This document shows positions 25,042-34,879 of a DNA stretch of 62,731 nt, piece after piece. The position numbers and the translations under genes are program-made. Source of the stretch: an uncultured Eubacteriales bacterium (GTDB taxonomy: Bacteria; Bacillota; Clostridia; Oscillospirales; Acutalibacteraceae); the NCBI GenBank assembly GCA_948933715.1, contig CAQZPH010000003.1, positions 1 to 62,731 of the forward strand, read 5' to 3'. The notes under the pieces are model-generated. The model did no database searches and was not told the DNA's origin. It saw only the letters and a list, made by a program, of their open reading frames with translations. Every line of letters begins with the position of its first letter. The first letter of the stretch is position 1.

Positions 25042-26769
25042 ATGGCACTTGATGGAGCATTTTTAAGGCATATAAAAAATGAGATAGAAACTTTAGCTAT
25101 AGGTGCACGAGTGGATAAAATTCATCAGCCAAGTAGGGAAGAGTTTATTTTTTCAATGAGAAGTAAATCAGGTGCTTATAAGTTATTAATGTCTACAAGA
25201 GCTAATAGTTCACGTGTGCACTTTACAAAGGATTCCCCTGAAAACCCAAGTGCACCTCCAATGTTATGTATGTTGTTTAGAAAAAAACTATGTGGAGCAA
25301 AACTTATTGGAGTTCGTCAACCGGGTCTTGAAAGAGTTTTACTTTTTGATTTTGAAGCAACAAATGAATTAGGAGATAAAGTGCTTTTAACAGTTGTAGC
25401 TGAGATAATGGGTAAATATAGTAACATAATTTTAGTGGACGATAATGGCAAAATCGTTGACGCTTTAAAAAGAGTTGATTTTTTAATATCGTCAAAAAGG
25501 CAAGTGCTTCCTTTTATAAAATATGAATTGCCACCATCTCAAAACAAGCTAAGTTTAATTGACAATTCTTTAGATGAAATCATAGAAAAAATTAATAAGT
25601 TAAAAGATACTAAATCATTATCTAAAGCGTTATTAGAAACAATTCAAGGGGTATCTCCTATAGTATGTGAGGAAATAGAACAAAAGGTTAAGTTAAATAA
25701 AGATGTTACTTTAAAGAATGAATTAAGTAGCCTTATTAACATAGTTAAAACTTATTCAGGGGTTCCCATAATGGTATATGATAAAGGTAGACCAAAAGAT
25801 TTTTCTTTTTTTAATATAACTCAGTATGAAGATGCGTTATCTTTAAAAAAATATGAAAGCTTTTCAGAATTACTAGACGCATTTTTTATTGAGAGAGACT
25901 GCATAGATAGAATGAAAGCTAAGTCTCATGACCTTTATAAACAAGTTAGTAACATTTTATCAAGACTGAGAAAAAAGGTTAAGATCCAAACAAAAGAAAT
26001 AGAACAAAGTGAAAATAAAGATAGTTTAAGAATTTTTGCAGACCTTATCAATGCTAATTTGCATAAAATAGAAAAGGGTGCAAAGGAAGTAACACTTGAG
26101 AACTTTTATGACGAGAACTTAAAAAAGGTTAAGATTAAATTAGATCCAATGCTTTCAGCGGCTAAAAATGCACAGAAGTTTTACAAAGAATATAGAAAAG
26201 CAAAAGTTGCAAAAGAAGTTTTATCCGGTGAAATCGATAAAGCTAATGAAGAAATAGTATATATGGAATCGGTTTTAGATTCTATAAATAGAGCAGGGAC
26301 GGAAAATGATTTATCCGAAATAAAAAACGAATTGGTTTCTCAAGGGTATATAAAAAAGAAGAAGGGTTCAGGGAAAAAGCAAAAGGCTTTACCTCCAATA
26401 GAATATAACCTTGATGATAATATAAAAGTTTTGGTGGGTAGAAACAATCATCAGAACGATAAGTTGACATTAAAAATAGCGTCTAAACACAATATATGGT
26501 TTCATGTTAAAGATATACCTGGTTCACATACTATTTTATTTGCAGATAAGAATTTTATAACGGATGATATTTTAAATAAGGTTGCAAAAATAGCAGCTTA
26601 TCACAGCAAAGCAAAGGATTCTTCTAATGTTCCTGTAGATTATGCATTGGTGAAGAATGTTAAAAAGCCTAGTGGCTCTAAGCCTGGAATGGTTATTTAT
26701 GATAATTATAAAACCTTGTATGTAACTCCTGATAAAAATTTTATTGAGAATTTGGGTAAATATTTATAA
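25042..26769 (+). CDS. rqcH: Rqc2 homologue RqcH (NFACT family)
   Basis: RqcH binds stalled 50S subunits carrying peptidyl-tRNA and directs addition of C-terminal alanine tails for degradation. The 575-residue protein has the NFACT-N domain, helix-hairpin-helix segment, a long coiled coil (about residues 280-440) and the NFACT-R domain (NNHQNDKLTLKIASKHNIWFHVKD region) ending KNVKKPSGSKPGMV. The conserved N-terminal DGAFLRHIKNEIE motif is present. Older annotations call it fibronectin-binding protein. A GGGAGAT site precedes ATG 25042. It is probably co-transcribed with trmK and the Nif3-like gene. Confidence 0.93.
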   Translation: MALDGAFLRHIKNEIETLAIGARVDKIHQPSREEFIFSMRSKSGAYKLLMSTRANSSRVHFTKDSPENPSAPPMLCMLFRKKLCGAKLIGVRQPGLERVLLFDFEATNELGDKVLLTVVAEIMGKYSNIILVDDNGKIVDALKRVDFLISSKRQVLPFIKYELPPSQNKLSLIDNSLDEIIEKINKLKDTKSLSKALLETIQGVSPIVCEEIEQKVKLNKDVTLKNELSSLINIVKTYSGVPIMVYDKGRPKDFSFFNITQYEDALSLKKYESFSELLDAFFIERDCIDRMKAKSHDLYKQVSNILSRLRKKVKIQTKEIEQSENKDSLRIFADLINANLHKIEKGAKEVTLENFYDENLKKVKIKLDPMLSAAKNAQKFYKEYRKAKVAKEVLSGEIDKANEEIVYMESVLDSINRAGTENDLSEIKNELVSQGYIKKKKGSGKKQKALPPIEYNLDDNIKVLVGRNNHQNDKLTLKIASKHNIWFHVKDIPGSHTILFADKNFITDDILNKVAKIAAYHSKAKDSSNVPVDYALVKNVKKPSGSKPGMVIYDNYKTLYVTPDKNFIENLGKYL

Positions 26770-26837
26770 ATTGGACCGTCAAAAGTGTTAATATAAAAGT
26801 ATGGATATGTTCAATACGACGATTATATTAAAATGCA

Positions 26838-26866
26838 TTGACTTCTATCAATATATGGTGTATAAT
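26838..26866 (+). promoter_or_regulatory. Promoter of nrdDG
   Basis: TTGACT (26838-26843) and TATAAT (26861-26866) are separated by 17 bp. NrdR box 1 fills the spacer. Confidence 0.8.
26846..26861. promoter_or_regulatory. NrdR box 1
   Basis: TATCAATATATGGTGT fits the NrdR consensus acaCwAtATaTwGtgt at most positions and lies between the -35 and -10 boxes. Confidence 0.7.
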
Positions 26867-26887
26867 TGCTAAGGATTTAAAAATTAA

Positions 26888-26903
26888 ACACTATATATTG
26901 TGT
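26888..26903. promoter_or_regulatory. NrdR box 2
   Basis: ACACTATATATTGTGT is a near-perfect NrdR box. It starts 42 bp after box 1, four helical turns, so both boxes face the same side of the helix, as NrdR tetramers require. It lies just downstream of the predicted transcription start. Confidence 0.8.
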
Positions 26904-26927
26904 ATAAAAATTTTAGGGGGAGTATGT

Positions 26928-29288
26928 ATGATTAATACAATTGTAAAAAGAGATGGAAGAAAAACACAGTTTAATAAAGAAAAGATCTCTCAAGCAATTT
27001 TTAAGGCTGCTACTAAAATGGGAGGCAATGACTATAATTTATCTAGCGAACTTGCAGATCAAGTTATAAACTATATAAATGATGAGAATATCTCTGGAGA
27101 AGTAAGTGTTGAACATGTGCAAGACATCGTTGAGAAGGTTCTTATTGAAAACGGCCATGCGCAAACTGCTAAAGAATATATATTGTTTAGAGCAGATAGA
27201 ACACGCGTTCGCGATATGAATACGCGTTTGATGAAAATATATGAGGGACTAACATTTAAAGATGCCAAAGATAATGACGTTAAAAGGGAAAACGCAAACA
27301 TAGATGGTGACACTGCTATGGGAACCATGTTAAAATATGGTTCAGAAGGAGCAAAACAGTTCTATGAGATGTATATACTTGACCCTAGATTTGCTAAGGC
27401 ACACGCTAATGGGGATATACACATTCATGACTTAGATTTTTTAACCCTTACAACAACATGTTGCCAAATAGATCTAGATAAATTATTTAATAAGGGATTT
27501 TCAACAGGCCATGGTTTCTTGCGTGAACCAAATGATATAATAAGTTACGGTGCACTTGCTTGTATTGCGATTCAAGCAAACCAAAATGATCAACATGGGG
27601 GTCAAAGTGTTCCAAACTTTGATTATGCTTTGGCAAAAGGTGTTGCAAAAACTTATAGCAGAACATATAGGCAAAACTTAATAAGGGCTATAGAGCTTTT
27701 AACTGATACCCAAGACGCTAAAGAGTTAGGCGAAAAAATTATAAATGAGGCTCAAAATGATACAAATGCCAAAGCAACACTTGAAAACGGTGAAGTTTAT
27801 ATGGCAAGAGAGCTTGAGATTTTAGCTGATCGTTTCGGTGAAAGCATAGGAAAGAAAATACAAAAGTTTGCTTATAATCATGCAAAAGAAGAAACCGATA
27901 GAGCTACGTATCAAGCAATGGAAGCTTTGATTCATAATTTAAATACAATGCATTCAAGAGCCGGAGCTCAAGTTCCATTTAGTTCAATAAATTATGGAAC
28001 TGATACAACACCTGAAGGAAGACTTGTTATAAAAAATATTCTTTTAGCTACAGAAAGAGGTCTTGGTAATGGGGAGACACCTATATTCCCTATTCATATA
28101 TTTAAAATTAAAGAGGGCATAAATTATAATCCTGAAGATCCAAACTATGACCTATTTAAGTTAGCTTGCAGAGTAAGTGCTAAAAGATTATTCCCGAACT
28201 TTTCTTTCCTTGATGCTCCGTTTAATTTGCAATACTATAAAAAAGGCCATCCAGAAACAGAAGCTGCTTACATGGGATGCAGAACAAGGGTTGCTGCAAA
28301 TAGTTATGATCCCACAAAGGAAATTATATATGGTAGAGGAAACTTAAGTTTTACATCTATAAACCTACCAAGGCTTGCAATAGAAAGCCATGGAAATGTA
28401 GAACAGTTTTATAAAATGCTTGATGAAAAGATTGACCTAGTTATAGAACAGCTTTTAGCTAGATTTGAATTGCAAGCAGTTAAAAAAGTTAGAAACTTTC
28501 CATTTTTAATGGGTCAAGGAGTCTGGATAGATTCAGATAAGTTAGGTCCTGATGATGAAGTTAGAGAAGTTTTAAAACATGGTACTTTAACTATGGGATT
28601 TATCGGTTTAGCGGAATGTTTAAAGGCTTTAATCGGTGAACATCATGGTGAAAGTGAAAAAGCACAACAGTTAGGCCTTGAGATAATTGGGTATATGAGG
28701 CAACGTATGGATGATGCAGCCAAAAAATATAACATGAACTTTTCTCTTATTGCAACTCCTGCTGAAGGTCTTTCGGGAAGATTTGTAAGAATGGATGCAA
28801 AGAAATATGGTAAAATTGAAGGAATTACCGATAGAGATTATTACACAAACTCTTTCCATGTTCCTGTTTACTATAACATTTCATCTTGGGATAAAATAAA
28901 GAAAGAAGCTCCATATCACGCACTTACAAACGGCGGTCATATTTCATATATTGAACTTGATGGTGACCCAACTAAAAATTTAGATGCATTTGAAAAGGTA
29001 GTTCGCTGCATGAAAGAATCTGGAATCGGATATGGATCAATAAATCATCCTGTTGATAGAGATCCTGTTTGTGGATATACAGGTATTATAAATGATGTTT
29101 GCCCTATGTGTGGAAGAAGAGAAACTTCTGCTAAACCAAAATTTGAACGTATTCGCAGAATTACTGGTTATTTAGTTGGAACTGTTGATAGATTTAATAA
29201 TGCAAAACAAGCTGAGGAACATGATAGAGTTAAACATTCTGTTATTTGTAGGACTTGTGAGACACCTTGCGAATGTGAGATGAAATAA
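26928..29288 (+). CDS. nrdD: Anaerobic ribonucleoside-triphosphate reductase (class III)
   Basis: NrdD makes deoxyribonucleotides under anoxia with a glycyl radical. The 786-residue product has an N-terminal ATP-cone (IVKRDGRKTQFNKEKI) and a glycyl-radical barrel with NLNTMHSRAGAQVPFSSINYG. A C-terminal zinc site (CPMCGRRE and CRTCETPCEC) brackets the radical loop RRITGYLVG. ATG 26928 after AGGGGGAG is the start; an upstream in-frame ATG overlaps the promoter. It is repressed, presumably, by NrdR when dNTP pools are high. The activase nrdG follows after 4 bases. Confidence 0.97.
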   Translation: MINTIVKRDGRKTQFNKEKISQAIFKAATKMGGNDYNLSSELADQVINYINDENISGEVSVEHVQDIVEKVLIENGHAQTAKEYILFRADRTRVRDMNTRLMKIYEGLTFKDAKDNDVKRENANIDGDTAMGTMLKYGSEGAKQFYEMYILDPRFAKAHANGDIHIHDLDFLTLTTTCCQIDLDKLFNKGFSTGHGFLREPNDIISYGALACIAIQANQNDQHGGQSVPNFDYALAKGVAKTYSRTYRQNLIRAIELLTDTQDAKELGEKIINEAQNDTNAKATLENGEVYMARELEILADRFGESIGKKIQKFAYNHAKEETDRATYQAMEALIHNLNTMHSRAGAQVPFSSINYGTDTTPEGRLVIKNILLATERGLGNGETPIFPIHIFKIKEGINYNPEDPNYDLFKLACRVSAKRLFPNFSFLDAPFNLQYYKKGHPETEAAYMGCRTRVAANSYDPTKEIIYGRGNLSFTSINLPRLAIESHGNVEQFYKMLDEKIDLVIEQLLARFELQAVKKVRNFPFLMGQGVWIDSDKLGPDDEVREVLKHGTLTMGFIGLAECLKALIGEHHGESEKAQQLGLEIIGYMRQRMDDAAKKYNMNFSLIATPAEGLSGRFVRMDAKKYGKIEGITDRDYYTNSFHVPVYYNISSWDKIKKEAPYHALTNGGHISYIELDGDPTKNLDAFEKVVRCMKESGIGYGSINHPVDRDPVCGYTGIINDVCPMCGRRETSAKPKFERIRRITGYLVGTVDRFNNAKQAEEHDRVKHSVICRTCETPCECEMK

Positions 29289-29292
29289 AGTT

Positions 29293-29808
29293 TTGGAAAC
29301 ATTATTAAGGATTTCAGGAATTGAACCTGAATCGATAGTTGACGGGCCAGGACTAAGATTTGTTATTTTTTCTCAAGGATGTAAACATCACTGTAAAGGG
29401 TGCCATAATCCTTCTACGTTTGACCTAAATGGCGGTAGGCTAATTGAAATAGGCGATATAATTCGTGACATTGAAAAGAACCCACTTTTAACAGGTGTTA
29501 CTTTTTCTGGAGGAGAACCTTTTTTGCAAGCCGAAGCTTTTTCTAAAATAGCTAAGTGTTGCCATGAGATGGGTCTTGACGTTATATCGTATACTGGTTA
29601 TACATTTGAAAACTTATTAGCTGGTTTTAACGAAAATCCTGCTTGGAAGACTCTTTTAGAAAATATAGATCTCTTAATAGATGGGCCTTTCATAGAAGAA
29701 AAGAAAAGTTTAATGCTTTTATTTAGAGGATCATCAAATCAACGTATACTTGACATGAAGGCTTCATTAAAAGAAGGAAAACCCATAATTAAAGACTTAG
29801 AAGGATAA
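29293..29808 (+). CDS. nrdG: Anaerobic ribonucleotide reductase activating protein (radical SAM)
   Basis: NrdG is the radical-SAM activase that installs the glycyl radical on NrdD. The 171-residue protein has the CxxxCxxC cluster motif with cysteines at about residues 30, 34 and 37 (QGCKHHCKGCHNP), and the GGE motif in TFSGGEPF. The length is typical. Translation probably starts at TTG 29293, 4 bases after nrdD, so the two are coupled. The operon ends at the hairpin 29822-29844. Confidence 0.95.
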   Translation: METLLRISGIEPESIVDGPGLRFVIFSQGCKHHCKGCHNPSTFDLNGGRLIEIGDIIRDIEKNPLLTGVTFSGGEPFLQAEAFSKIAKCCHEMGLDVISYTGYTFENLLAGFNENPAWKTLLENIDLLIDGPFIEEKKSLMLLFRGSSNQRILDMKASLKEGKPIIKDLEG

Positions 29809-29821
29809 AAATAGGACATAG

Positions 29822-29844
29822 GCGGTGCAACAGCGTTGCACCGC
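29822..29844 (+). terminator. Hairpin after nrdG
   Basis: A 9-bp perfect stem GCGGTGCAA / TTGCACCGC with loop CAGCG. The T tract is weak (TTATAGTTT), so it may work with the next hairpin. Confidence 0.6.
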
Positions 29845-29860
29845 TTATAGTTTAAATAAA

Positions 29861-29895
29861 AACGTCTAGTTAAATGTTTATTTTAACTAGACGTT
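29861..29895. terminator. Terminator of secA, bidirectional
   Basis: A 14-bp perfect stem AACGTCTAGTTAAA with its complement encloses a 7-base loop. It is located just past the secA stop on the minus strand, and can also back up the nrdG hairpin. Confidence 0.75.
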
Positions 29896-29913
29896 AACTT
29901 AATTTTAAGTGAG

Positions 29914-32661
29914 CTATTTATCGGCCCCACAGCATTTTTTATACTTCTTACCGCTTCCACATGGGCAAGGATCATTCCTACCTATTTTTTCAGTATTTCT
30001 TATGGTTTTAATTTCAGGTTCTACATAGCCATCAGACGAAGCATTGGTAGGAGCATTATTATCGTGCCTTTTAGGAGTTTGAGATTTATTTGAGATAGTA
30101 AATGTAAGAAGAATTTTGACAGTATCGTCACGGATAGAATCGATCATAGCATCAAACATATCAAATCCTTCAAGACGATATTCAACTACAGGATCACGTT
30201 GAGCATAAGCTCTTAGCCTGATACCACGTTTTAGTTCTTCCATATCATCAATATGATTCATCCAATAAGTGTCTACATTTTTAAGAAGAACAACACGTTC
30301 AATTTCACGGCTCATTTCATCGCCGAACATCTTTTCACGTTCTTCATATAAAGAAATAGCTTTTTCTTTTAGTGTTTTTGTAATAGATTCGGCTTTTAAC
30401 TTCTTTAGTTCTTGCTCTGAATAAACCAAATCGTTTTCGCTTATTAGCCACTCAAGATAAAAGTCACGAAGACCTGCAAGGTTCCATGATTCATCATGGT
30501 TATTGCTGGGTAGATATTTTGCAACAGTATTTTCAATAGACTGTTCGATCATCTTTATAATTTGAATGCGAATATCGTCACCATCGAGCACTCTATTTCT
30601 TTGATCATATATAATTTGACGTTGCCTATCCATAACATCATCGAATTGCAAAACATTTTTACGAATACCAAAGTCGCGGCCTTCAACTTTTCTTTGGGCA
30701 CCTTCAATAGCATTTGTAATCATTTTGCTATCGATTGGTTCGTCTTCAGCAACATTTAATTTATCCATAATTCCTTTAAGACGTTCACCACCAAATAGAC
30801 GCATCAAATCGTCTTCTAGTGATAAGTAAAAACGAGTTTCGCCAGGGTCCCCTTGACGGCCCGAACGACCACGCAATTGATTGTCGATACGTCTGGTTTC
30901 GTGGCGTTCTGTACCTATGATGACTAATCCACCAAGTTTTTTAACTTCTTCAGCAGACTTTTTTATTTCCTCTTTATGTTTTGCTAGGAGTTTATTATAC
31001 ACATCTCTTGCTTCAAGAATACGTTCATCATCGGTATCAGCAAAACCACTAGCCTCGCTGATTACTTCTTCACTTATTTGCATACGTCTCATTTCAGCTT
31101 TTGCAAGGTATTCAGCGTTACCACCAAGGCTTATGTCAGTACCACGTCCTGCCATATTAGTAGCAATGGTAACGGCCCCTTTTTTACCAGCTTGAGCAAC
31201 TATTTCAGCTTCTTTTTCATGGTATTTTGCATTTAAAACAGAATGTTTTATACCGTTTTTCTTTAGAAGGTCACTGAGGTGTTCAGATTTATCAATGGAC
31301 ACAGTACCTACAAGAACAGGTTGTCCTTTTTCGTGGTATGCCGTAATATCTTTAATAATTGCCTGATATTTTCCTTTTTCTGTTTTAAAAATAAGATCCG
31401 ATAAATCTTTTCTAATAACAGGTTTATTTGTAGGGATTTCAACTACATCGAGTTTATATATTTCTCTAAATTCGTCCTCTTCGGTCATAGCAGTACCGGT
31501 CATTCCAGATAATTTTTTATATAGTCTAAAGTAGTTTTGAAATGTAACTGCAGCTAGAGTTTTAGATTCTCTTTCAACTTTTACATTTTCTTTAGCTTCT
31601 ATAGCTTGGTGCAACCCTTCGTTATACCTACGACCATACATTATACGCCCAGTAAATTCGTCAACTATTAAGACTTCTCCATCTTTAACGACATAATCGA
31701 TATCTTTAGTCATCACACCGTTAGCTTTAATAGCTTGATTTATGTGATGCTGCAAGTTAATATTATCTGCATCTGTTAAATTGTCCACATGGAAATATTC
31801 TTCAGCTTTTTTAACACCGTTTTGAGTAAGAGTGGCTGTTTTTGCTTTTTCATCAACGATATAGTCAGCTTCTTCATACAATTCATCGTTGTCTTCCTTT
31901 GAATCAGTTTCAGCTACTTTTACCATTTTAAGAGTTTTGGCAAATTTATCAACAATATTGTAAAGTTCTGTTGATTTGTCCCCTTGCCCAGAAATAATAA
32001 GAGGGGTTCTAGCTTCATCTATTAAGATAGAGTCAACTTCATCTATAATAGCAAAGTTATGGCCACGCTGCACTCGATTTTCTTTATAAGTGACCATGTT
32101 GTCGCGCAAGTAATCAAACCCAAGTTCATTATTGGTGCAATAAGTAATGTCGGCAGCGTAGGCTTGTTGTCTTTTTTCGTTGTCCATATTTTGGCTTAAA
32201 AGGCCAACAGTAAGGCCTAAAAATCTAAATATTTTACCCATTTGCTCAGAGTCACGTCTTGCTAAATAGTCGTTTACTGTGATGATATGAACTCCTTTGC
32301 CTTCAAGGGCATTTAAGTATGCAGGCAAAGTTTCAACTAAAGTTTTACCTTCACCTGTTGACATTTCGCTTATTCTACCTTGGTGCAAAATAATACCACC
32401 AATAATTTGAACAGGATAATGAGTCATTCCAAGAACTCTTGTTGCAGCTTCGCGGCACACAGCAAAGGCTTCTGGCAATATATCGTCTGTGGTAGCACCT
32501 TTTTTTAATTTATCTTTTAAGATTTTAGTTTGACTTTTAAGTTTTTTATCACTCATCTTGCGATAGGTATCTTCAAGAGCAAGAACAGCATCGCAAAGAG
32601 GTTTAACTCTTTTAATTTCTCTTTTACTATAATTCCCAAAAAGTGTTTTTAAAACATTCAT
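29914..32661 (-). CDS. secA: Protein translocase ATPase SecA
   Basis: SecA drives export through SecYEG. The 915-residue protein has the DEAD-motor motifs (GEGKTLVETLPAYL; IDEVDSILIDEARTPLIISG), the preprotein cross-linking domain, the second motor half (ATNMAGRGTDISLGGNA; GTERHETRRIDNQLRGRSGRQGD region), scaffold and wing domains, and the C-terminal zinc motif CPCGSGKKYKKCC preceding GADK. The zinc tail usually binds SecB or lipids. The gene stands alone, starting at ATG 32661. Confidence 0.97.
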   Translation of the reverse strand: MNVLKTLFGNYSKREIKRVKPLCDAVLALEDTYRKMSDKKLKSQTKILKDKLKKGATTDDILPEAFAVCREAATRVLGMTHYPVQIIGGIILHQGRISEMSTGEGKTLVETLPAYLNALEGKGVHIITVNDYLARRDSEQMGKIFRFLGLTVGLLSQNMDNEKRQQAYAADITYCTNNELGFDYLRDNMVTYKENRVQRGHNFAIIDEVDSILIDEARTPLIISGQGDKSTELYNIVDKFAKTLKMVKVAETDSKEDNDELYEEADYIVDEKAKTATLTQNGVKKAEEYFHVDNLTDADNINLQHHINQAIKANGVMTKDIDYVVKDGEVLIVDEFTGRIMYGRRYNEGLHQAIEAKENVKVERESKTLAAVTFQNYFRLYKKLSGMTGTAMTEEDEFREIYKLDVVEIPTNKPVIRKDLSDLIFKTEKGKYQAIIKDITAYHEKGQPVLVGTVSIDKSEHLSDLLKKNGIKHSVLNAKYHEKEAEIVAQAGKKGAVTIATNMAGRGTDISLGGNAEYLAKAEMRRMQISEEVISEASGFADTDDERILEARDVYNKLLAKHKEEIKKSAEEVKKLGGLVIIGTERHETRRIDNQLRGRSGRQGDPGETRFYLSLEDDLMRLFGGERLKGIMDKLNVAEDEPIDSKMITNAIEGAQRKVEGRDFGIRKNVLQFDDVMDRQRQIIYDQRNRVLDGDDIRIQIIKMIEQSIENTVAKYLPSNNHDESWNLAGLRDFYLEWLISENDLVYSEQELKKLKAESITKTLKEKAISLYEEREKMFGDEMSREIERVVLLKNVDTYWMNHIDDMEELKRGIRLRAYAQRDPVVEYRLEGFDMFDAMIDSIRDDTVKILLTFTISNKSQTPKRHDNNAPTNASSDGYVEPEIKTIRNTEKIGRNDPCPCGSGKKYKKCCGADK

Positions 32662-32837
32662 TTTATCACCTTCTAATAAAATTGAGCACTCTTTAAATTA
32701 TAACACAAAGGAAAATAGAAGTCACTACTTTTTATACGTTTTTTCCAAGTGAAATTGGCAAAAACCACATCAAAACTAAAAAACTGAAATAAAGTTTTAT
32801 ATTCCTTCTATACGTAGCTGAGGCTTTATTAAAAAAA

Positions 32838-32869
32838 TAAAAAAGCCACTTTAAGAAGTGGCTTTTTTT
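32838..32869 (-). terminator. Terminator of the cortex-lytic operon, overlapping a stop codon
   Basis: On the minus strand the final codons of the 32851-33408 gene form the 5' arm of a 12-bp stem (AAAAAGCCACTT and complement, loop of 4), followed by a T run. The TAA stop falls inside the hairpin. Confidence 0.8.
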
Positions 32870-33408
32870 GCGGCAGAGCATGCCTTGGGGTTATCACACA
32901 CCGAGCATGTATATAAAGCGGAAATCATATTAAATGTTTTTTTATCAATTATACCATGGGTTTCAAGATCAAAGAGTTTTTGCATGTTTTTAACTACGTT
33001 CACACATTTTTCATCGTAAGTCCCCGTAATCTCCAACGACTCAATATTTTGAAATATATTAGAAATAGAGTATATCATAGCTTGTATCGCATATAGGTGT
33101 ATAGTACTATCATTTGGATTTATAGTAAAATCTTTGTTGGGGAAAATGTGTGTAGCTAATGGTTCTTCTTCTATTTCATATAGTTTATTGTAAACTAAGA
33201 TTATATGGTTCCAAGTTTCAAGATTAACGGTCCCTGTAACTTGCAGACTAAATGTGGTTTGAAAACCTATAACAGCTTCCCGTGTTTGTTCAGAAAATAT
33301 GCCATCAGGAATAACTGCTGGAACCGTATTATAATAATACGAGATAAGCCGTAAGAAATGCTGAAGGTTTCTTACGGGCTGCCCAGCATTTAAATTTGTT
33401 CTTTTCAT
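32851..33408 (-). CDS. Protein with two peptidoglycan-binding domains
   Basis: The 185-residue protein consists of two PG_binding_1-type repeats, one at about residues 8-75 (GQPVRNLQHFLRLISYYY, DGIFSEQTREAVIGFQ, GTVNLETWNHI) and a more divergent one at about 98-165. A Cys-containing tail follows (CSVCDNPKACSAAKKATS). There is no signal peptide. It follows the SleC-like gene by 29 bases and shares its repeat type, so it likely acts on the spore cortex too. It could target or regulate the lytic enzyme. The last codons lie in the terminator. Confidence 0.75.
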   Translation of the reverse strand: MKRTNLNAGQPVRNLQHFLRLISYYYNTVPAVIPDGIFSEQTREAVIGFQTTFSLQVTGTVNLETWNHIILVYNKLYEIEEEPLATHIFPNKDFTINPNDSTIHLYAIQAMIYSISNIFQNIESLEITGTYDEKCVNVVKNMQKLFDLETHGIIDKKTFNMISALYTCSVCDNPKACSAAKKATS

Positions 33409-33437
33409 TTTATTTTGCTACCACCTTTCATTAGAAA

Positions 33438-34862
33438 TTAAATTTCATTGTCTTTTTGCCCCATTGATAGTTCGTATCCTGGATATTGTGTAGGTTGAGG
33501 GTTTTTACCGCTTACAATGTCTAAATATGTGCCACCAATGCTGTTCCATGTTATGCGGTCAACTGTGCCTGTTGCTCTAAGGCCAAATTCCTTTTGATAT
33601 TGCATTACTGAATTCATAGTAGCCTCATTAAATTCTCCTGTAACTTCTACGGGGGAAATGTTTTCATAAACAGATGCAATATTATTAAGATACTGTTGCA
33701 ACGTAACAACTTCTTCGCCTTTTGATCCAAGCTGCAATGTAGTGCCGCTAAAGGGAATGAAAGCTTCAATGGGAGCACCGCTTTCAAAAACTGTAGTTAC
33801 AATACCACGAAAATCGCGATAAATTTCATTCCACGTAATATCATTTACAATACCTGTTTGTGGAAGATCTTTAGATTTTTGAAATTCTATTACCGACGCT
33901 TTTGTCTGAGGACCAAAGTATCCCGTAATTTCTACTGAAGGGATGTTAGAATAAAATTCTGATAGTACAGACAAAAAGTATTGTAAATTAAATACCTTTT
34001 CGCCACGATTACCTTCAGATATTGCATCTGGGTAAGAAATGTTGATACCAAATAAACGTTGACCTTCAGATTCTAACTCGCCTAATTTTTTAACTGCAAC
34101 ATACAAGAAAGCTAGCTTATACCATGTGGATTTTCCCACAATACCGTCAGGCGTGAGGCCAAATATTTGCTGAAAAGCAATAACTGCGCTTTCAGTATTT
34201 GGTCCAAAAATACCATCTACAGGATTAATTTTAGGAATAGCAGGGTAATTTTGTGAAACTCTGTTAAGTGAAGTTTGAATTACAACGACATTATCTCCAA
34301 TTGAACCGCGCTGTATAGTGTAGCCTGGATAAGAAGAGCGTAATCCCATTACGGGAGCCTCCTGAACGATTTCTATATTATAGCCATAGTAATATTTTAA
34401 AATATTAACCGAACTATAACCTTGATTTGCAAGATCTTCGCTTCCCCATTGGGAAAGTCCATTACAGGTAACGGTTGTACCGTTACAATAAATTGCTGAT
34501 AATGGTTCAGCATATCCCATACGACGTATATAGTCATTGAAAATATTGTCAACGATCTGATCAATATTTTGAAAAATATTTCTTCCAGGGGTAAATGCTT
34601 GATCATATGCAGTTGAGTTTGTTATATTAAATGAGTACCCCTGGCTAGGATAATGTTCTAGGTATATTCTATTTAGTGCAAAAGAAATTTGAGCATAAAT
34701 GTTTGCGTATATAGCAGATTCATTCCATGTGGGGTAGATTTCACTTGACGCAACATTTTTTATGTAGTCAGGAAAAGATACAGTTACGTTTTGAGCATTG
34801 CTGCTTGGAGCGCCTAAATGTACAGTGATATGGCTTGGTACATAAGGAGTTATTATAGGCAT
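33438..34862 (-). CDS. sleC: Spore cortex-lytic enzyme, SleC-like (SpoIID-type catalytic domain plus three PG-binding repeats)
   Basis: SleC degrades cortex peptidoglycan during germination in Clostridia. The 474-residue protein starts directly with the mature-type SpoIID/LytB region (YIKNVASSEIYPTWNESAIY, TNSTAYDQAFTPGRNIF, GLSQWGSEDLANQGYSSVNI; about residues 30-165). It then carries three PG_binding_1 repeats at about 185-255, 283-350 and 377-448. Known SleC proteins carry an N-terminal pro-region in the same chain and fewer repeats. Here the pro-region-like domain appears to be the separate upstream gene (34880-35263), 17 bases away. The name is by domain and context. Confidence 0.75.
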   Translation of the reverse strand: MPIITPYVPSHITVHLGAPSSNAQNVTVSFPDYIKNVASSEIYPTWNESAIYANIYAQISFALNRIYLEHYPSQGYSFNITNSTAYDQAFTPGRNIFQNIDQIVDNIFNDYIRRMGYAEPLSAIYCNGTTVTCNGLSQWGSEDLANQGYSSVNILKYYYGYNIEIVQEAPVMGLRSSYPGYTIQRGSIGDNVVVIQTSLNRVSQNYPAIPKINPVDGIFGPNTESAVIAFQQIFGLTPDGIVGKSTWYKLAFLYVAVKKLGELESEGQRLFGINISYPDAISEGNRGEKVFNLQYFLSVLSEFYSNIPSVEITGYFGPQTKASVIEFQKSKDLPQTGIVNDITWNEIYRDFRGIVTTVFESGAPIEAFIPFSGTTLQLGSKGEEVVTLQQYLNNIASVYENISPVEVTGEFNEATMNSVMQYQKEFGLRATGTVDRITWNSIGGTYLDIVSGKNPQPTQYPGYELSMGQKDNEI

Positions 34863-34879
34863 TTACATTTTCTCCTTTC

